From: Pseudomonas simiae
Lineage (GTDB): Bacteria > Pseudomonadota > Gammaproteobacteria > Pseudomonadales > Pseudomonadaceae
NCBI RefSeq assembly: GCF_900111895.1
Contig: NZ_FOKB01000004.1
Location: 683,482-747,481 of the forward strand
DNA: 64,000 nucleotides
Direction: 5' to 3'
Shown here: piece by piece, positions 42,551 to 52,563 of the stretch
How positions within the stretch are numbered: position 1 is the stretch's first letter
How the letters are laid out: each line of letters starts with the position of its first letter
The notes under the pieces: model-generated
The model's input: only the letters and a program-made list of their open reading frames with translations
What the model was told of the DNA's origin: nothing
The model's database searches: none
Translations under genes and position numbers: made by a program

Positions 42551-44010
42551 TGAACACACTCAACGGATTAATTCCCTGCATCATTTCCGGTGGTTCGGGC
42601 ACTCGGCTGTGGCCGGTGTCTCGGCAGAACATGCCCAAGCCGTTCATGCGCATGCGCGACGGCCAGAGCCTGCTGCAGAAAACCTTCCAGCGCGCCGCCA
42701 AATTGCCCGGCGTGGAAAGCGTGTTAACAGTGACTAACCGTGACCTGCTGTTCCGCACCCTGGATGACTATCGCCTGGTCAACAAGGCCCACCTGCCCCT
42801 GGACCTGCTGCTGGAGCCGTTCGGTCGCAACACCGCGGCGGCGATCGCCGTGGCGGCGCTGCATGTGCAGGAACATTTCGGGGGTGAGGCGCAATTGCTG
42901 GTGATGCCTGCCGACCATTTGATCCTCAATGAAGTGACGTTCGCCGAGGCCGTGACCCAGGCCCGGGACCTGGCCGAAGCCGGCTACCTGGTGACTTTCG
43001 GCATCCAGCCGGACCAGCCGGAAACCGGCTTTGGCTATATCGAACAAGGTGAACGGCTGGGCACGGGCAACCGGGTCAAACGCTTTGTGGAAAAACCCGA
43101 CCTGGCCACTGCCCAGGCCTACCTGGATGGCGGCAAGCACCTGTGGAACGCCGGCATGTTCTGCTTCAAGGCCAGCACCCTGGTGGACGAACTCGCCACT
43201 CATGCACCTGACGTGCTGGAGGCTGCGCGTGCCGCTCTGGACCACAGCCAGAGTCTGCAGAACAAGACCTCGCGCCAGCGTGAACTGGACTCGGAGGCCT
43301 TTGGCAGTGCGCCGGATATTTCCATCGACGTGGCGCTGATGGAGAAGTCCACGCAAGTCGCCGTGGTCCCCTGCGATATTGGCTGGAGCGATATCGGTTC
43401 CTGGGAAGCCCTGCGCCAGCTCACCCCGAGCGACGCCCATGGCAATCAGGTCAATGGCGAAGCGATTCTGCATGACGTGCACAACTGCTACATCGACTCG
43501 CCCAAGCGTGTACTTGGCGCCGTGGGTGTGCGTGATCTGATTATCGTCGACACCCCGGATGCCCTGCTGATCGCCGACGCCCACCGCAGCCAGGATGTGC
43601 GCTACATCGTCGCCGAGCTCAAGCGTCAAAACCATCCGGCGTACAGCTTGCACCGCACCGTCACCCGGCCGTGGGGCACCTACACCGTGCTGGAGGAAAG
43701 CAGCCGTTTCAAGATCAAGCGCATCGTGGTCAAGCCTCAGGCATCGCTGTCACTGCAGATGCACCACCATCGCAGCGAACACTGGGTGGTGGTCAGCGGC
43801 GCGGCGCAAATTACTAACGGCGAGCGCGAATTCCTGATCAACGCCAACGAGTCCACCTACATTCCGGCCGGGCACAAACACCGCCTGACCAACCCCGGCA
43901 TCATTGACCTAGTGATGATTGAGGTGCAGAGCGGCGAGTACCTCGGCGAGGACGACATTGTGCGCTTCGACGACATCTACGGGCGCGCCCCGGCAGACGT
44001 GAAGAAATAA
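42550..44010 (+). CDS. pslB: Mannose-1-phosphate guanylyltransferase / mannose-6-phosphate isomerase PslB
   Basis: The 486-residue bifunctional enzyme supplies GDP-mannose. The N-terminal nucleotidyltransferase shows SGGSGTRLWPVSRQNMPKPF and FVEKPDLATA. The C-terminal type II PMI cupin shows QMHHHRSEHWVVVSGAAQIT. The ATG at 42550 shares one base with the pslA stop. Length matches PslB (488) and AlgA. Confidence 0.94.
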   Translation: MNTLNGLIPCIISGGSGTRLWPVSRQNMPKPFMRMRDGQSLLQKTFQRAAKLPGVESVLTVTNRDLLFRTLDDYRLVNKAHLPLDLLLEPFGRNTAAAIAVAALHVQEHFGGEAQLLVMPADHLILNEVTFAEAVTQARDLAEAGYLVTFGIQPDQPETGFGYIEQGERLGTGNRVKRFVEKPDLATAQAYLDGGKHLWNAGMFCFKASTLVDELATHAPDVLEAARAALDHSQSLQNKTSRQRELDSEAFGSAPDISIDVALMEKSTQVAVVPCDIGWSDIGSWEALRQLTPSDAHGNQVNGEAILHDVHNCYIDSPKRVLGAVGVRDLIIVDTPDALLIADAHRSQDVRYIVAELKRQNHPAYSLHRTVTRPWGTYTVLEESSRFKIKRIVVKPQASLSLQMHHHRSEHWVVVSGAAQITNGEREFLINANESTYIPAGHKHRLTNPGIIDLVMIEVQSGEYLGEDDIVRFDDIYGRAPADVKK

Positions 44011-44011
44011 C

Positions 44012-44923
44012 ATGCGCACGTCACTGATTATCCCGACCCGCAACGCCTCCAGCCACTTGGCGCGTCTACTGCCGGCGCTGCGCATGCAAACCCTGCAACC
44101 TGACGAGATGCTGGTGGTGGACAGCGCCTCCAGCGATGACACGGTGGCGCGCTTTCGCGAGTTCGGCGCACGGGTCGAGGTGATCGACGCGCGTGACTTC
44201 AACCACGGCGGCACGCGGCGCTGGGCCAGCGAACAAGTGTCCGGCGACGCGCTGATCGTGATGACCCAGGACGCGATTCCCGCCACCCCCGAGACCTTCG
44301 CCAATCTGCTCGCCGAATTGCAGCAGGACCCGCTCAACGGCGTGGCGTACGGCCGCCAGTTACCCCACCCCGATGCGGGTGTGCTGGGTGCACAATCGCG
44401 GCACTTCAACTACCCCGAACAGAGCCGCAGCAAGAGCCTGGCCGATGCGCCGGAGCTGGGGATCAAGACCTGCTTCAGTTCCGACTCGTTTTCCGTGTAC
44501 CGGCGCAGTGTGCTGCAAGCGGTGGGCGGTTTTCCGGCGGATGTGATCGGCAGCGAAGACGCCTATGTGGCGGCGCGCATGCTGCTCGAAGGCTACAAGG
44601 TGCGCTACGCCGCCACGGCGCTGGTGCATCACTCCCACGATTACAAGCTCTTGGATGAGTTTCACCGTTACTTCGATATTGGCGTGTTCTACGGTCGCGA
44701 ACCGTGGATCAAGCAGGCCTTTGGCGACGCGGGAGGCGAAGGCAAGCGCTATGTGCTGGCCGAACTCGCGGCCTTGCGCAAAGCCGGTGCCTTGTACCGC
44801 GCCCCCGAAGTATTGGTACGCAGTGCGTTCAAACTGCTCGGCTACCGGCTGGGCCATCTGGAGCGTCGCCTCCCCCTCGCCCTCAAGCGGCGCATCAGCA
44901 TGTTTCCCGGTTATTGGAGGTGA
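44012..44923 (+). CDS. pslC: Family 2 glycosyltransferase PslC
   Basis: The 303-residue protein has a GT-A fold with LIIPTRNASSHLARLLPALR, DSASSDDT and MTQDAIP, resembling rhamnosyltransferases. P. aeruginosa PslC is also 303 residues. It adds a sugar of the Psl repeat on the cytoplasmic side. It begins one base after pslB ends. Confidence 0.9.
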   Translation: MRTSLIIPTRNASSHLARLLPALRMQTLQPDEMLVVDSASSDDTVARFREFGARVEVIDARDFNHGGTRRWASEQVSGDALIVMTQDAIPATPETFANLLAELQQDPLNGVAYGRQLPHPDAGVLGAQSRHFNYPEQSRSKSLADAPELGIKTCFSSDSFSVYRRSVLQAVGGFPADVIGSEDAYVAARMLLEGYKVRYAATALVHHSHDYKLLDEFHRYFDIGVFYGREPWIKQAFGDAGGEGKRYVLAELAALRKAGALYRAPEVLVRSAFKLLGYRLGHLERRLPLALKRRISMFPGYWR

Positions 44924-44928
44924 GCATC

Positions 44929-45729
44929 ATGCCCTACAGGAAGTCCCCCTTGATGAAACGAACCCTGCTTGTCGTGGCCATGATGGCCTTGGCCGCCTGC
45001 AATACGCCGGCACGCATCGTCCCGCCCGACGACAAAACCGTCGAGGAAGGCAAACGCGCCCTCGACCAGCTTGCCCAACTGCCGCCGGCGGTGGAACGCA
45101 TCCGCATCGGCGACCAGTTGCGCATCGTGCGCGATGCCGGCGAGATGCCGACGCTGTCGGCGTTCAACGTCAGCACCATCTATGAGCTGACGCTGTACAC
45201 GGTGCAGACCGACGGCAAGATCAACTACCCGTTCCTGGGACCGGTCCAGGTCGCCGGACGCCAGCCTTCGGAACTGGCCACAGAGTTGACCAGCAAACTC
45301 GCGCCCATCTACCGCGAACCGCGCGTGACCGTGAACATCAACCAGGCGCCGGGCAGCTCGATCATCGTCGGCGGCGCGGTGAACAACCCGACGGCGGTGC
45401 AACTCGGCACGGCCAACACCCTGGAACAAGCCATCATTGGTGCCGGCGGGGTCAGCCCGGCGGGCAACGCGAGCATGGTCGCCCTGCTGCGCGAAGACGC
45501 CCAGGGTGCATATCGCGCGTACTTCCTGGACTTCAGCCAGTTACTCAAGACCGGCCCCAACGGCCGCAAACCCGTGCACCTGCAACGCGGCGATGTGGTG
45601 TTCGTGCCCAAATCCAACGTGGGCGAGCGCATCCAAGGGGTCGATACCTACATGAACCAACTGATCCCGTTCACCAAGTCCATTGGGGTTGGCTACAACT
45701 ACACCCGAACCAGCGGCGGCAATAACTAA
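44929..45729 (+). CDS. pslD: Outer-membrane polysaccharide export lipoprotein PslD
   Basis: The 266-residue protein has a lipoprotein signal with lipobox MALAAC, a Poly_export domain (IRIGDQLRIVRDAGEMPTLS, DGKINYPFLGPVQVAG) and an SLBB domain (SIIVGGAVNNPTAVQLG). It is the Wza-like export component. GGAGGTGAG upstream supports ATG 44929; ATG 44953 would give 258 residues, closer to the 256 of P. aeruginosa PslD. Confidence 0.92.
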   Translation: MPYRKSPLMKRTLLVVAMMALAACNTPARIVPPDDKTVEEGKRALDQLAQLPPAVERIRIGDQLRIVRDAGEMPTLSAFNVSTIYELTLYTVQTDGKINYPFLGPVQVAGRQPSELATELTSKLAPIYREPRVTVNINQAPGSSIIVGGAVNNPTAVQLGTANTLEQAIIGAGGVSPAGNASMVALLREDAQGAYRAYFLDFSQLLKTGPNGRKPVHLQRGDVVFVPKSNVGERIQGVDTYMNQLIPFTKSIGVGYNYTRTSGGNN

Positions 45730-45743
45730 AGGAGCGACATCCC

Positions 45744-47735
45744 ATGATCGAGATCCGTTCTTTTCGTGATCTTCTGCGCTTGTTCTTCATCTTCCGGCGT
45801 GAGTTCAAACTGGCGGCGATTGCCGCGCTGGTGATCATCCTGCTGGGGGCGTTCCTGCTGCCGGCCAAGTACGAGTCCACCGCGCGGCTGTTGGTGAAAC
45901 CTGGGCGCGATTCGACCTTGCCCATCGAGATCAGCAACCGCCAGGCGCTGGTGATGCCCAGCACCCAGCGTGACCCGATTGTCGACGAGGAGCGCCTGCT
46001 CACCGGCCGGCCCATCGTGCGCGCGGTGGCTGAGCATTACCTGGAAGTGATCGAAAACGCACCGCCGCCGGAGGGTTTCTGGAAGCGCACCAAGTACTAC
46101 ATCAAGAGCGGCGTGGGTGCGGTGTTAGACGGCGTGCGCGTGATCATGGAAACCGTCGGTATCGTCGAAAAAACCACCCCGGTCGAACGTCTGGCTGCCG
46201 GCCTGGAGAAGAACTTCGAGGTGAGCCACGCTGCCGGTTCCACGGTGATGGACATCAGCTTCAAGTGGAGCGACCCGGAAATCGCCCAGGCGGTGGTCAA
46301 GGATTGGGTCGAGACCTACATCAACGAGCGCACCGAGGCCCTGGGCCGCAAGAGCCTGTACGCGTTCTATGAAGGCCAGGTGGCCAACAGCGCGACCGAG
46401 ATCAAGAGCTACAAGGAACAGATCCTCACCCACCTGAACAAGATCGGCGCCGCGAGCATCACCGACCGCCTGGAAGACTTGTCCGAGCGCATCAACGTGC
46501 TGCGCGGCGAGACCTTCAACACCACGCGGCTGATCGCTTCGTCCGACAGTGCGATCCAGAGCACACGTACTCAGCTCAAGGGCCAACCCAAGGAAGTCAC
46601 CACAGTGCGCCAGATCGCACTGAACCCGCAGCAGCAGGATTTGCGTCGCCTGCTCAACCAGAAGCTGCTGGAAAAGGCCGACATGATGCGCACCTACACC
46701 GACAACGCGCCGCCGGTCAAAGCCCTGGACGCGTCGATTCGGGCAATGCAGATGCAGGTCAACAACGAGAGCAACACGGTGCAAGCGTCAGAGAACCGTG
46801 CGCCAAACACCTTGGAAATTCACTTGCAGCGCGTGTTGCTGGATGAAACCAGCAACAACCAGGCGCTGCGAACCCAGCTGGTTCAACAGCAGAAACAACT
46901 GCTGACCCTGGAAGCCCAACGCAAGGAGGCCCTGGAGATTGAGCCGGAGCTGGCCCGCCTCTCCCGCGAGCTGAACACCACCGAGCGCAACTACGCGCTG
47001 TACGTGGATAACCTGGAAAAATCCCGCATCGACCGCGAGCTGGATAATAGCCAGATCAGCAACATCGCCGTGATCGAAGAGGCCACCCTGAACCCGGGCC
47101 GCATCTTCCCGAAAACCCTGGTGATGCTGGTGTTGGCGATTCCGTTTGCCATCGTGGTCGGCCTGCTGGTGATCTACTTGTGCTACCTGCTCGACCAGCG
47201 GATTCACGACGGTGGCCTGGTGGAACGCAAGTTCGGCTTGCCACTGTGGACCACCCTGCCGGAGCTGGACACCTCCACCGCGCAAAGTACCAACGCGTTC
47301 AATGCGAGCATCTACCGCTTGTACAGTCTGCTGCAGCCCGACCGCATTGCCGAGCACGGCGTGACCCTGGGCCTGACCTCGGCGCGCCATGGCGAAGGGG
47401 TGACCTTTGTGGTGGAGCAACTGCGCCAGCTGCTGCATGAAAACGGCATCAATGTGCGGGTCGGCGGGGTGGAAGCCGCCGCACCGGGTGAAGTGGTGTT
47501 GCTCGACGCCTCGGCCCTGCTGGATAACCGCGAAGCCTTCATCAACCTGCGCCGCGCCGACCTGATCGGCCTGGTGGTGGAAGCCCGCAAAAGTACCGTG
47601 CCGGTGGTGGAGCATGCGCTGTCGATCCTCAACACGGCGTTTGGCAAGGTGGACGGCATCATCATCAACCGTCGCAAGTTCGAAGTGCCGGGCAAGGTGT
47701 TGCAGACCATCGGTAAATACCGGGGAGCGTTCTGA
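45744..47735 (+). CDS. pslE: Polysaccharide co-polymerase / chain-length protein PslE
   Basis: The 663-residue Wzz/Wzc-like protein has a membrane helix near residues 27-46, a large periplasmic coiled-coil region and a second membrane helix near 453-478. A C-terminal cytoplasmic domain follows that looks like a BY-kinase remnant: GLTSARHGEGVT stands in place of a working Walker A, and there is no tyrosine-rich tail. Length equals PslE (662). It works with PslD and PslJ in polymerisation and export. Confidence 0.93.
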   Translation: MIEIRSFRDLLRLFFIFRREFKLAAIAALVIILLGAFLLPAKYESTARLLVKPGRDSTLPIEISNRQALVMPSTQRDPIVDEERLLTGRPIVRAVAEHYLEVIENAPPPEGFWKRTKYYIKSGVGAVLDGVRVIMETVGIVEKTTPVERLAAGLEKNFEVSHAAGSTVMDISFKWSDPEIAQAVVKDWVETYINERTEALGRKSLYAFYEGQVANSATEIKSYKEQILTHLNKIGAASITDRLEDLSERINVLRGETFNTTRLIASSDSAIQSTRTQLKGQPKEVTTVRQIALNPQQQDLRRLLNQKLLEKADMMRTYTDNAPPVKALDASIRAMQMQVNNESNTVQASENRAPNTLEIHLQRVLLDETSNNQALRTQLVQQQKQLLTLEAQRKEALEIEPELARLSRELNTTERNYALYVDNLEKSRIDRELDNSQISNIAVIEEATLNPGRIFPKTLVMLVLAIPFAIVVGLLVIYLCYLLDQRIHDGGLVERKFGLPLWTTLPELDTSTAQSTNAFNASIYRLYSLLQPDRIAEHGVTLGLTSARHGEGVTFVVEQLRQLLHENGINVRVGGVEAAAPGEVVLLDASALLDNREAFINLRRADLIGLVVEARKSTVPVVEHALSILNTAFGKVDGIIINRRKFEVPGKVLQTIGKYRGAF

Positions 47736-48925
47736 TGCGTATCGCCCTGCTCGCGCCCTTGCCGCCGGAAAAGAACGGGATCGCCGACTACGCGAACCAT
47801 TTCCGCACGGCACTGGAACACCTCGGTGTGACGGTGCTGACGCCGTTGGCCGGGGTCGCGGGCAACTCCGAGGCGATCAAGCAAGCCATCGCAGCTTTCG
47901 ACTGGCAATCCGTCGACTTGGTGCACGCTGAGCTGGGCGGCGGGCGGCTCGGGGAATTCCTGGCCTTGCGTGAACTGCGCAAGGCTTACCCGCAGTTGCC
48001 ACTGACGGCCACCGTGCATGACCCGGAGCGCATCGTGTGGCGACGTGAACAGTTGCCGTTTCCACTGAACCTGATGGCGCGTCTGCCCAGCCCATTGCCG
48101 CAGGCGGCGGTGGTGCTGGCCGACCCGCTGACCCTGCGCGAAGAACGCCAGGTGGCCAAGGGACTGACCCGGCTGGTGACCCTCACCCGACTGGGCGCCG
48201 ACTGCTTGACCCAACGCATGCAACTGCCGGCCGGCAAAGTCGCGGTGATCAACCATGCCAACCTGGCGATTGCACCGGCAGCATTGCCGTCGCTGGACAC
48301 CCTGCGCCTGCTGTATTTCGGCTTTATCTACCGCGGCAAAGGTATTGAAGACCTGGTGCAGGCCCTGGCGAATGTGTTCAAGCAAGCCCCTCACTTGCGC
48401 GACCGCGTGCGCCTGACCTTGGCCGGCGGCACTGCGGCGGAAATGGCGTTCGGCGCGGGCGGCAACTACCTGGAGCAGTTGAATGCCCAGATCGCGGAAT
48501 TAGGGCTGACCGACGCAATCGACTGGCGCCTGAACCTGCCGGCCGATGAAATCGCCCAGACCATTCAGGCCCACCATGTGATGGTGCTGCCGTATCGCGA
48601 ATCGAAAAAACTCGGCCTGCTCGGACGCCAGCGCGGCACCAGTGGCGCGCTGTCCTGGGCCACCGCCTGTGGGCGCGGCGCAATCACCTCCGACGCGCGT
48701 GCGTTTGCCGAGGAAGTCGCCAGCGGCAACGGCGCGATCTACCCCGAAGGGGATGTGGCCGCGCTCGGCGAACAGCTACTGCGCTTGGCACGCACGCCAC
48801 TGCTGGCGCGGGATTGGGCCGAGCGGGCCGGGGAAATCGGCCGCGAACGCCTATGGCCGTTGACCGCGCAGAAGTTCAAGCAGCTCTTCGAGCAGGCCAT
48901 CACCGGAGCCCCTTATGGCGCGTAA
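47735..48925 (+). CDS. pslF: GT4 glycosyltransferase PslF
   Basis: The 396-residue GT-B protein starts MRIALLAPLPPEKNGIADYA, with GFIYRGKGIEDLVQAL and DEIAQTIQAHHVMVLPYRES as the sugar-nucleotide-binding half. PslF of P. aeruginosa has 395 residues. It shares one base with the pslE stop. Confidence 0.9.
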   Translation: MRIALLAPLPPEKNGIADYANHFRTALEHLGVTVLTPLAGVAGNSEAIKQAIAAFDWQSVDLVHAELGGGRLGEFLALRELRKAYPQLPLTATVHDPERIVWRREQLPFPLNLMARLPSPLPQAAVVLADPLTLREERQVAKGLTRLVTLTRLGADCLTQRMQLPAGKVAVINHANLAIAPAALPSLDTLRLLYFGFIYRGKGIEDLVQALANVFKQAPHLRDRVRLTLAGGTAAEMAFGAGGNYLEQLNAQIAELGLTDAIDWRLNLPADEIAQTIQAHHVMVLPYRESKKLGLLGRQRGTSGALSWATACGRGAITSDARAFAEEVASGNGAIYPEGDVAALGEQLLRLARTPLLARDWAERAGEIGRERLWPLTAQKFKQLFEQAITGAPYGA

Positions 48926-50243
48926 ACGCACTTACCTCGCCACCTTTGCGGTGGTTGCAGCCCTGGGCTTGACCGCATTCTTGTGGGGACGCCAAGCGGA
49001 TGCCGAAAGCCATGTACTCAAGGGCACCAAGGAAGTGGTGTGGAAGGATTTCCTGGGGGTGAATGCGCAGTTTCTGTGGTTCAGCCCCGAGCGCTACCAG
49101 AAGCAGATCGACCGCCTCAAGGCCCTGGGCCTGGAGTGGGTGCGCCTGGATCTGCACTGGGATCAGCTGGAAACCGCGCAGAACCAGTACAAGCTCGCCA
49201 CCCTCGATGAGCTGGTGGGCAAGCTGCAACAGAACCAGATCAAGTCGGTGTTTTACTTAGTCGGGTCGGCACGCTTTATCACCAGCGCGCCACCGATGTC
49301 GCAGTACCCGGACCAGTACCCGCCGCAAGATCCCAACGTGTTCGCCAACCGCATGGCGCTGCTCTCACAGCGCTACCCCAGCGTGGATGCCTGGCAAGTC
49401 TGGAATGAACCGAACTTGATCGGTTTCTGGCGCCCGGTGGCGGATCCTGCCGGCTACGCGAATCTTCTGACCGTTACCACCAACGCGTTACGCGCCGTGA
49501 ACCCGAACAAACCGGTGGTCGCCGCCGGCATGGCGTTCTTCAGTGAAATGCCCAACGGCCAGACCATGTTCGACGCCTTGGGCGCGCTGGGCGTGGCCAG
49601 TCTGAACACCATCATCTCCTACCACCCCTACACCCAATTGCCCGAAGGCAACGACCCGGCCAACCTGGACTTCATCGCCAAATCCACCCAGCTCAACCAG
49701 GCCCTGCGCAACGGTGGCGTGCAAACCTTGTGGAGCACCGAGTGGGGCTGGTCGACGTATAAGGGGCCAAAAGACGCCCAGGACCTCATCACCCCTCAGG
49801 CCCAGGCCGACTACGTGGTTCGTCGCCTGGCGCTGATGAGCGCGATGGATTACGACAAGATTTTCCTGTTCACCTTGAGCGACCTCGACCAGCGCGCCAG
49901 CGTGCGTGACCGCTCCTATGGCTTGCTGGATATCGACACCAACCCCAAGCCGGTCTACACCGCACTGAAGAACTTCCTTGATGTCAGCGGGCCGAAGCTC
50001 ACGCCGGGTGATCCGCCTGCTGCCGACGCGCTGCCCGATGGCCTGTTCAGCATCGGCTGGACCCGCACCGATGGGCGCAAGCTGTGGTTCTTCTGGTCCG
50101 CCAAGGGCGGCAACGCGCACCTGCCGGGCTTGGCCAGCGCCACCCTGTACGACCCGCTGCACGGCACACAAACCCCGGTAAGCGGCACCAATGGCCTGAC
50201 CGTTCCGGTCAAGTCGAACCTGCAAATTCTGTTATGGGAGTGA
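48915..50243 (+). CDS. pslG: Periplasmic glycoside hydrolase PslG
   Basis: The 442-residue family-39-like hydrolase has an N-terminal membrane anchor (residues 7-24) and a TIM barrel. The acid/base Glu165 lies in QVWNEPNLIGFW and the nucleophile Glu276 in LWSTEWGWS, at the same numbers as in P. aeruginosa PslG, which is also 442 residues. It cleaves Psl in the periplasm and affects chain release. It overlaps pslF by 11 bases. Confidence 0.94.
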   Translation: MARKRTYLATFAVVAALGLTAFLWGRQADAESHVLKGTKEVVWKDFLGVNAQFLWFSPERYQKQIDRLKALGLEWVRLDLHWDQLETAQNQYKLATLDELVGKLQQNQIKSVFYLVGSARFITSAPPMSQYPDQYPPQDPNVFANRMALLSQRYPSVDAWQVWNEPNLIGFWRPVADPAGYANLLTVTTNALRAVNPNKPVVAAGMAFFSEMPNGQTMFDALGALGVASLNTIISYHPYTQLPEGNDPANLDFIAKSTQLNQALRNGGVQTLWSTEWGWSTYKGPKDAQDLITPQAQADYVVRRLALMSAMDYDKIFLFTLSDLDQRASVRDRSYGLLDIDTNPKPVYTALKNFLDVSGPKLTPGDPPAADALPDGLFSIGWTRTDGRKLWFFWSAKGGNAHLPGLASATLYDPLHGTQTPVSGTNGLTVPVKSNLQILLWE

Positions 50244-50251
50244 GGCCTGCC

Positions 50252-51469
50252 ATGCGCATTTTATGGATCCTGCCCTACTCACCCTGGCCCGCCACCAGCG
50301 GCGGCAAGACGCGCCAGTTCCACCTGCTGCGCAGCCTGTCCGCGCGTGGGCATCGGATCACCTTGCTGCTGCATGACAAACATCCGGTGTCGCTCACCGA
50401 CCGCCAGGTGCTGGAGGCGTTTCTCGAACAACTGATCATCCTGCCGCGTCGCCCTCTGCGCAGCGTGAAGACCCTGCTCGCCGGGCTGTTTGCGCCCTAC
50501 CCGCTGCTGGCGAGCGTGAATGGCTTGTCGGGCGCGTTGCAGGACCGGTTCAACCAACTGCTCAACGAGCATTGGGATGTGGTGCAGATCGAGCACACCT
50601 ATAGCTTCCAGCCCTATGAAGAGGCGCTGGCGCGCAAATCCCAGCCGTTCGTGCTGACCGAACACAACGTCGAATCGGCCCTAGGCGCGGCCACTTACGA
50701 CCGCTTGCCGGGTTGGTCGCTGCCGTTCATTCGCTATGACCAATGGCGTTACACCCGCTGGGAACGGCGCGTGATGCGCCAGGCCACCCAAGTGGTGGCG
50801 GTGACCGACAGCGACGCCCAGGTCCTGGAACCCATCGCCGGCAAACCGGTGTCAGTGGTGGTCAATGGCGTGGATTGCGATCACTTCGCCGCCGCCCGAC
50901 CTGACCCGTCGACCCACCGCGTGCTGTTCCTCGGCAACTACGAATACGCGCCCAACGTGGACGCCATCGAATGGGCCCTGGACGAAATCCTGCCCAAGGT
51001 CTGGGAGCGTTGCCCGCAGGCGCGAATGAGTGTGTGTGGCTTCGGCATGCCGGACAGTTGGCGTGAGCGCTGGCCGGACCCGCGCATTGAATGGCAAGGG
51101 TTTGTGCCCAACCTGCTGAAACTGCAGTCGAGCTGCTCGGTGTTTCTGGCGCCGTTGCGCCATGGTGGTGGTTCCAAGCTCAAAGTGCTGGAAGCGTTGG
51201 CCGCGGGCCTGCCATTGGCAAGTACCGAACAAGGCGTGTCCGGGTTGGACCTGGTGGAAGGCCTGGACTACCTCGGCGGGCAGACCGCTGTGAGCCTGGC
51301 GGACGCCGTGGTGCGCCTGCTGCAATTTCCCGATGCCGCCGCGGCCATGGGCGAAGCCGCCCGCGCCTATGTGCGCCGCGCCCACGACTGGAGCGTCGCC
51401 GCCAGCCAGTTGGAAAAGGTGTACGCCAGCCTTTCGCCCCTGAATCAAAAGGAGCCCGCATGCGTGTAG
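50252..51469 (+). CDS. pslH: GT4 glycosyltransferase PslH
   Basis: The 405-residue GT-B protein starts MRILWILPYSPWPATSGGKT, with VLTEHNVESAL, VVVNGVDCDHF and LAPLRHGGGSKLKVLEALAA. PslH has 402 residues. ATG 50252 follows the pslG stop by eight bases; upstream in-frame codons lie inside pslG. Confidence 0.91.
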   Translation: MRILWILPYSPWPATSGGKTRQFHLLRSLSARGHRITLLLHDKHPVSLTDRQVLEAFLEQLIILPRRPLRSVKTLLAGLFAPYPLLASVNGLSGALQDRFNQLLNEHWDVVQIEHTYSFQPYEEALARKSQPFVLTEHNVESALGAATYDRLPGWSLPFIRYDQWRYTRWERRVMRQATQVVAVTDSDAQVLEPIAGKPVSVVVNGVDCDHFAAARPDPSTHRVLFLGNYEYAPNVDAIEWALDEILPKVWERCPQARMSVCGFGMPDSWRERWPDPRIEWQGFVPNLLKLQSSCSVFLAPLRHGGGSKLKVLEALAAGLPLASTEQGVSGLDLVEGLDYLGGQTAVSLADAVVRLLQFPDAAAAMGEAARAYVRRAHDWSVAASQLEKVYASLSPLNQKEPACV

Positions 51470-52563
51470 GCCTGGATTACCGCACCGTCGGCACCTCGCC
51501 GCAATCGGGCATCAGCCGCCAGGTGTACGCACTGGAAAGTGCCCTGCACGGCCTGCCGGGCATCGAGCTTGAGCGGTTCACTGTGGCTCCCTTGGGCGAT
51601 GAAACCCGCTTGCGGGCCCATTGCCCGGCCTGGGGCTGCGCTAAAACCGCCATGCACCAGCCACACAATCGCCTGCGTTTCGAGGCCGGCTTTTTGCCGC
51701 GTGCGTTGCGTGAGCAGCATATCGACCTGTACATCAGCACCTTCAACATGGGCCTGCCATTGCCGCCCCACCCGAAGGGGCTGCGTACGGTGGTGCTGTT
51801 GCACGACCTGTTCCAAATCACCCTCGACAACTATCACGCCAACCGTCTGAAGGCGCTGATCTACAAGACCAGTGATCGCCTGTCGATTGCCTACGCGGTG
51901 CACAGCGCCGATCGGGTGTGGACGCCGTCGCAGTACAGCGCCGATGAAACCGCGCGGTTGTTTCCCAAGGCGGCGGGCAAGATTCGGGTGTTGCCCAACC
52001 AGGTCGATGCCTTTTCCGAACAGGCAGCGGATCTCAGTGCACGCCAATTGCCTGAACGCTATTGGTTGCTGGTGGGCACCCGCGAGTTGCGCAAGAACGT
52101 GCCGTTCCTGGTAGACGCCTGGCAGCAGGCGCGACGCCAGTCCCCCGCCGTGCCGGAGTTGGTACTGGTGGGCAGCCTCGACCATTTGCCCGAGGCCCAG
52201 CGCACCCTGCCGGGCATTCGTGCGCTCAGCGGTGTGTCGGATGCCGAGTTGCATGCGCTTTATCGCCAGGCTTCGCGCCTATGGCAGCCTTCCTATGCCG
52301 AAGGCTTCGGCCTGCCAGTGATCGAAGCGCTGAGCGTCGGCACCCCGGTGGCGGTGGCCAGCGGTACCTCGTTGGATGAAATCACCCCGCCCTCGGCACC
52401 GCGTTTTTCGCCCACCGATGGTCCGGCGCTGACGCAATTGATGCTCAGCCTCGGCGATCGCGCGGAAGAAGAATCACCCGAGCAACGCCGGCAATGGGCG
52501 CAACGCTTCAACCATCAAGCCTACCGCCGACGCCTGGCCGAACTGATCGAGGAATTGAAGTGA
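51460..52563 (+). CDS. pslI: GT4 glycosyltransferase PslI
   Basis: The 367-residue protein starts MRVGLDYRTVGTSPQSGISR and has the acceptor-side VVLLHDLFQITLDNYH and the donor motif SYAEGFGLPVIEALSVGTPV. Length equals PslI (367). It overlaps pslH by ten bases, with AAGGAG six bases upstream. Confidence 0.92.
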   Translation: MRVGLDYRTVGTSPQSGISRQVYALESALHGLPGIELERFTVAPLGDETRLRAHCPAWGCAKTAMHQPHNRLRFEAGFLPRALREQHIDLYISTFNMGLPLPPHPKGLRTVVLLHDLFQITLDNYHANRLKALIYKTSDRLSIAYAVHSADRVWTPSQYSADETARLFPKAAGKIRVLPNQVDAFSEQAADLSARQLPERYWLLVGTRELRKNVPFLVDAWQQARRQSPAVPELVLVGSLDHLPEAQRTLPGIRALSGVSDAELHALYRQASRLWQPSYAEGFGLPVIEALSVGTPVAVASGTSLDEITPPSAPRFSPTDGPALTQLMLSLGDRAEEESPEQRRQWAQRFNHQAYRRRLAELIEELK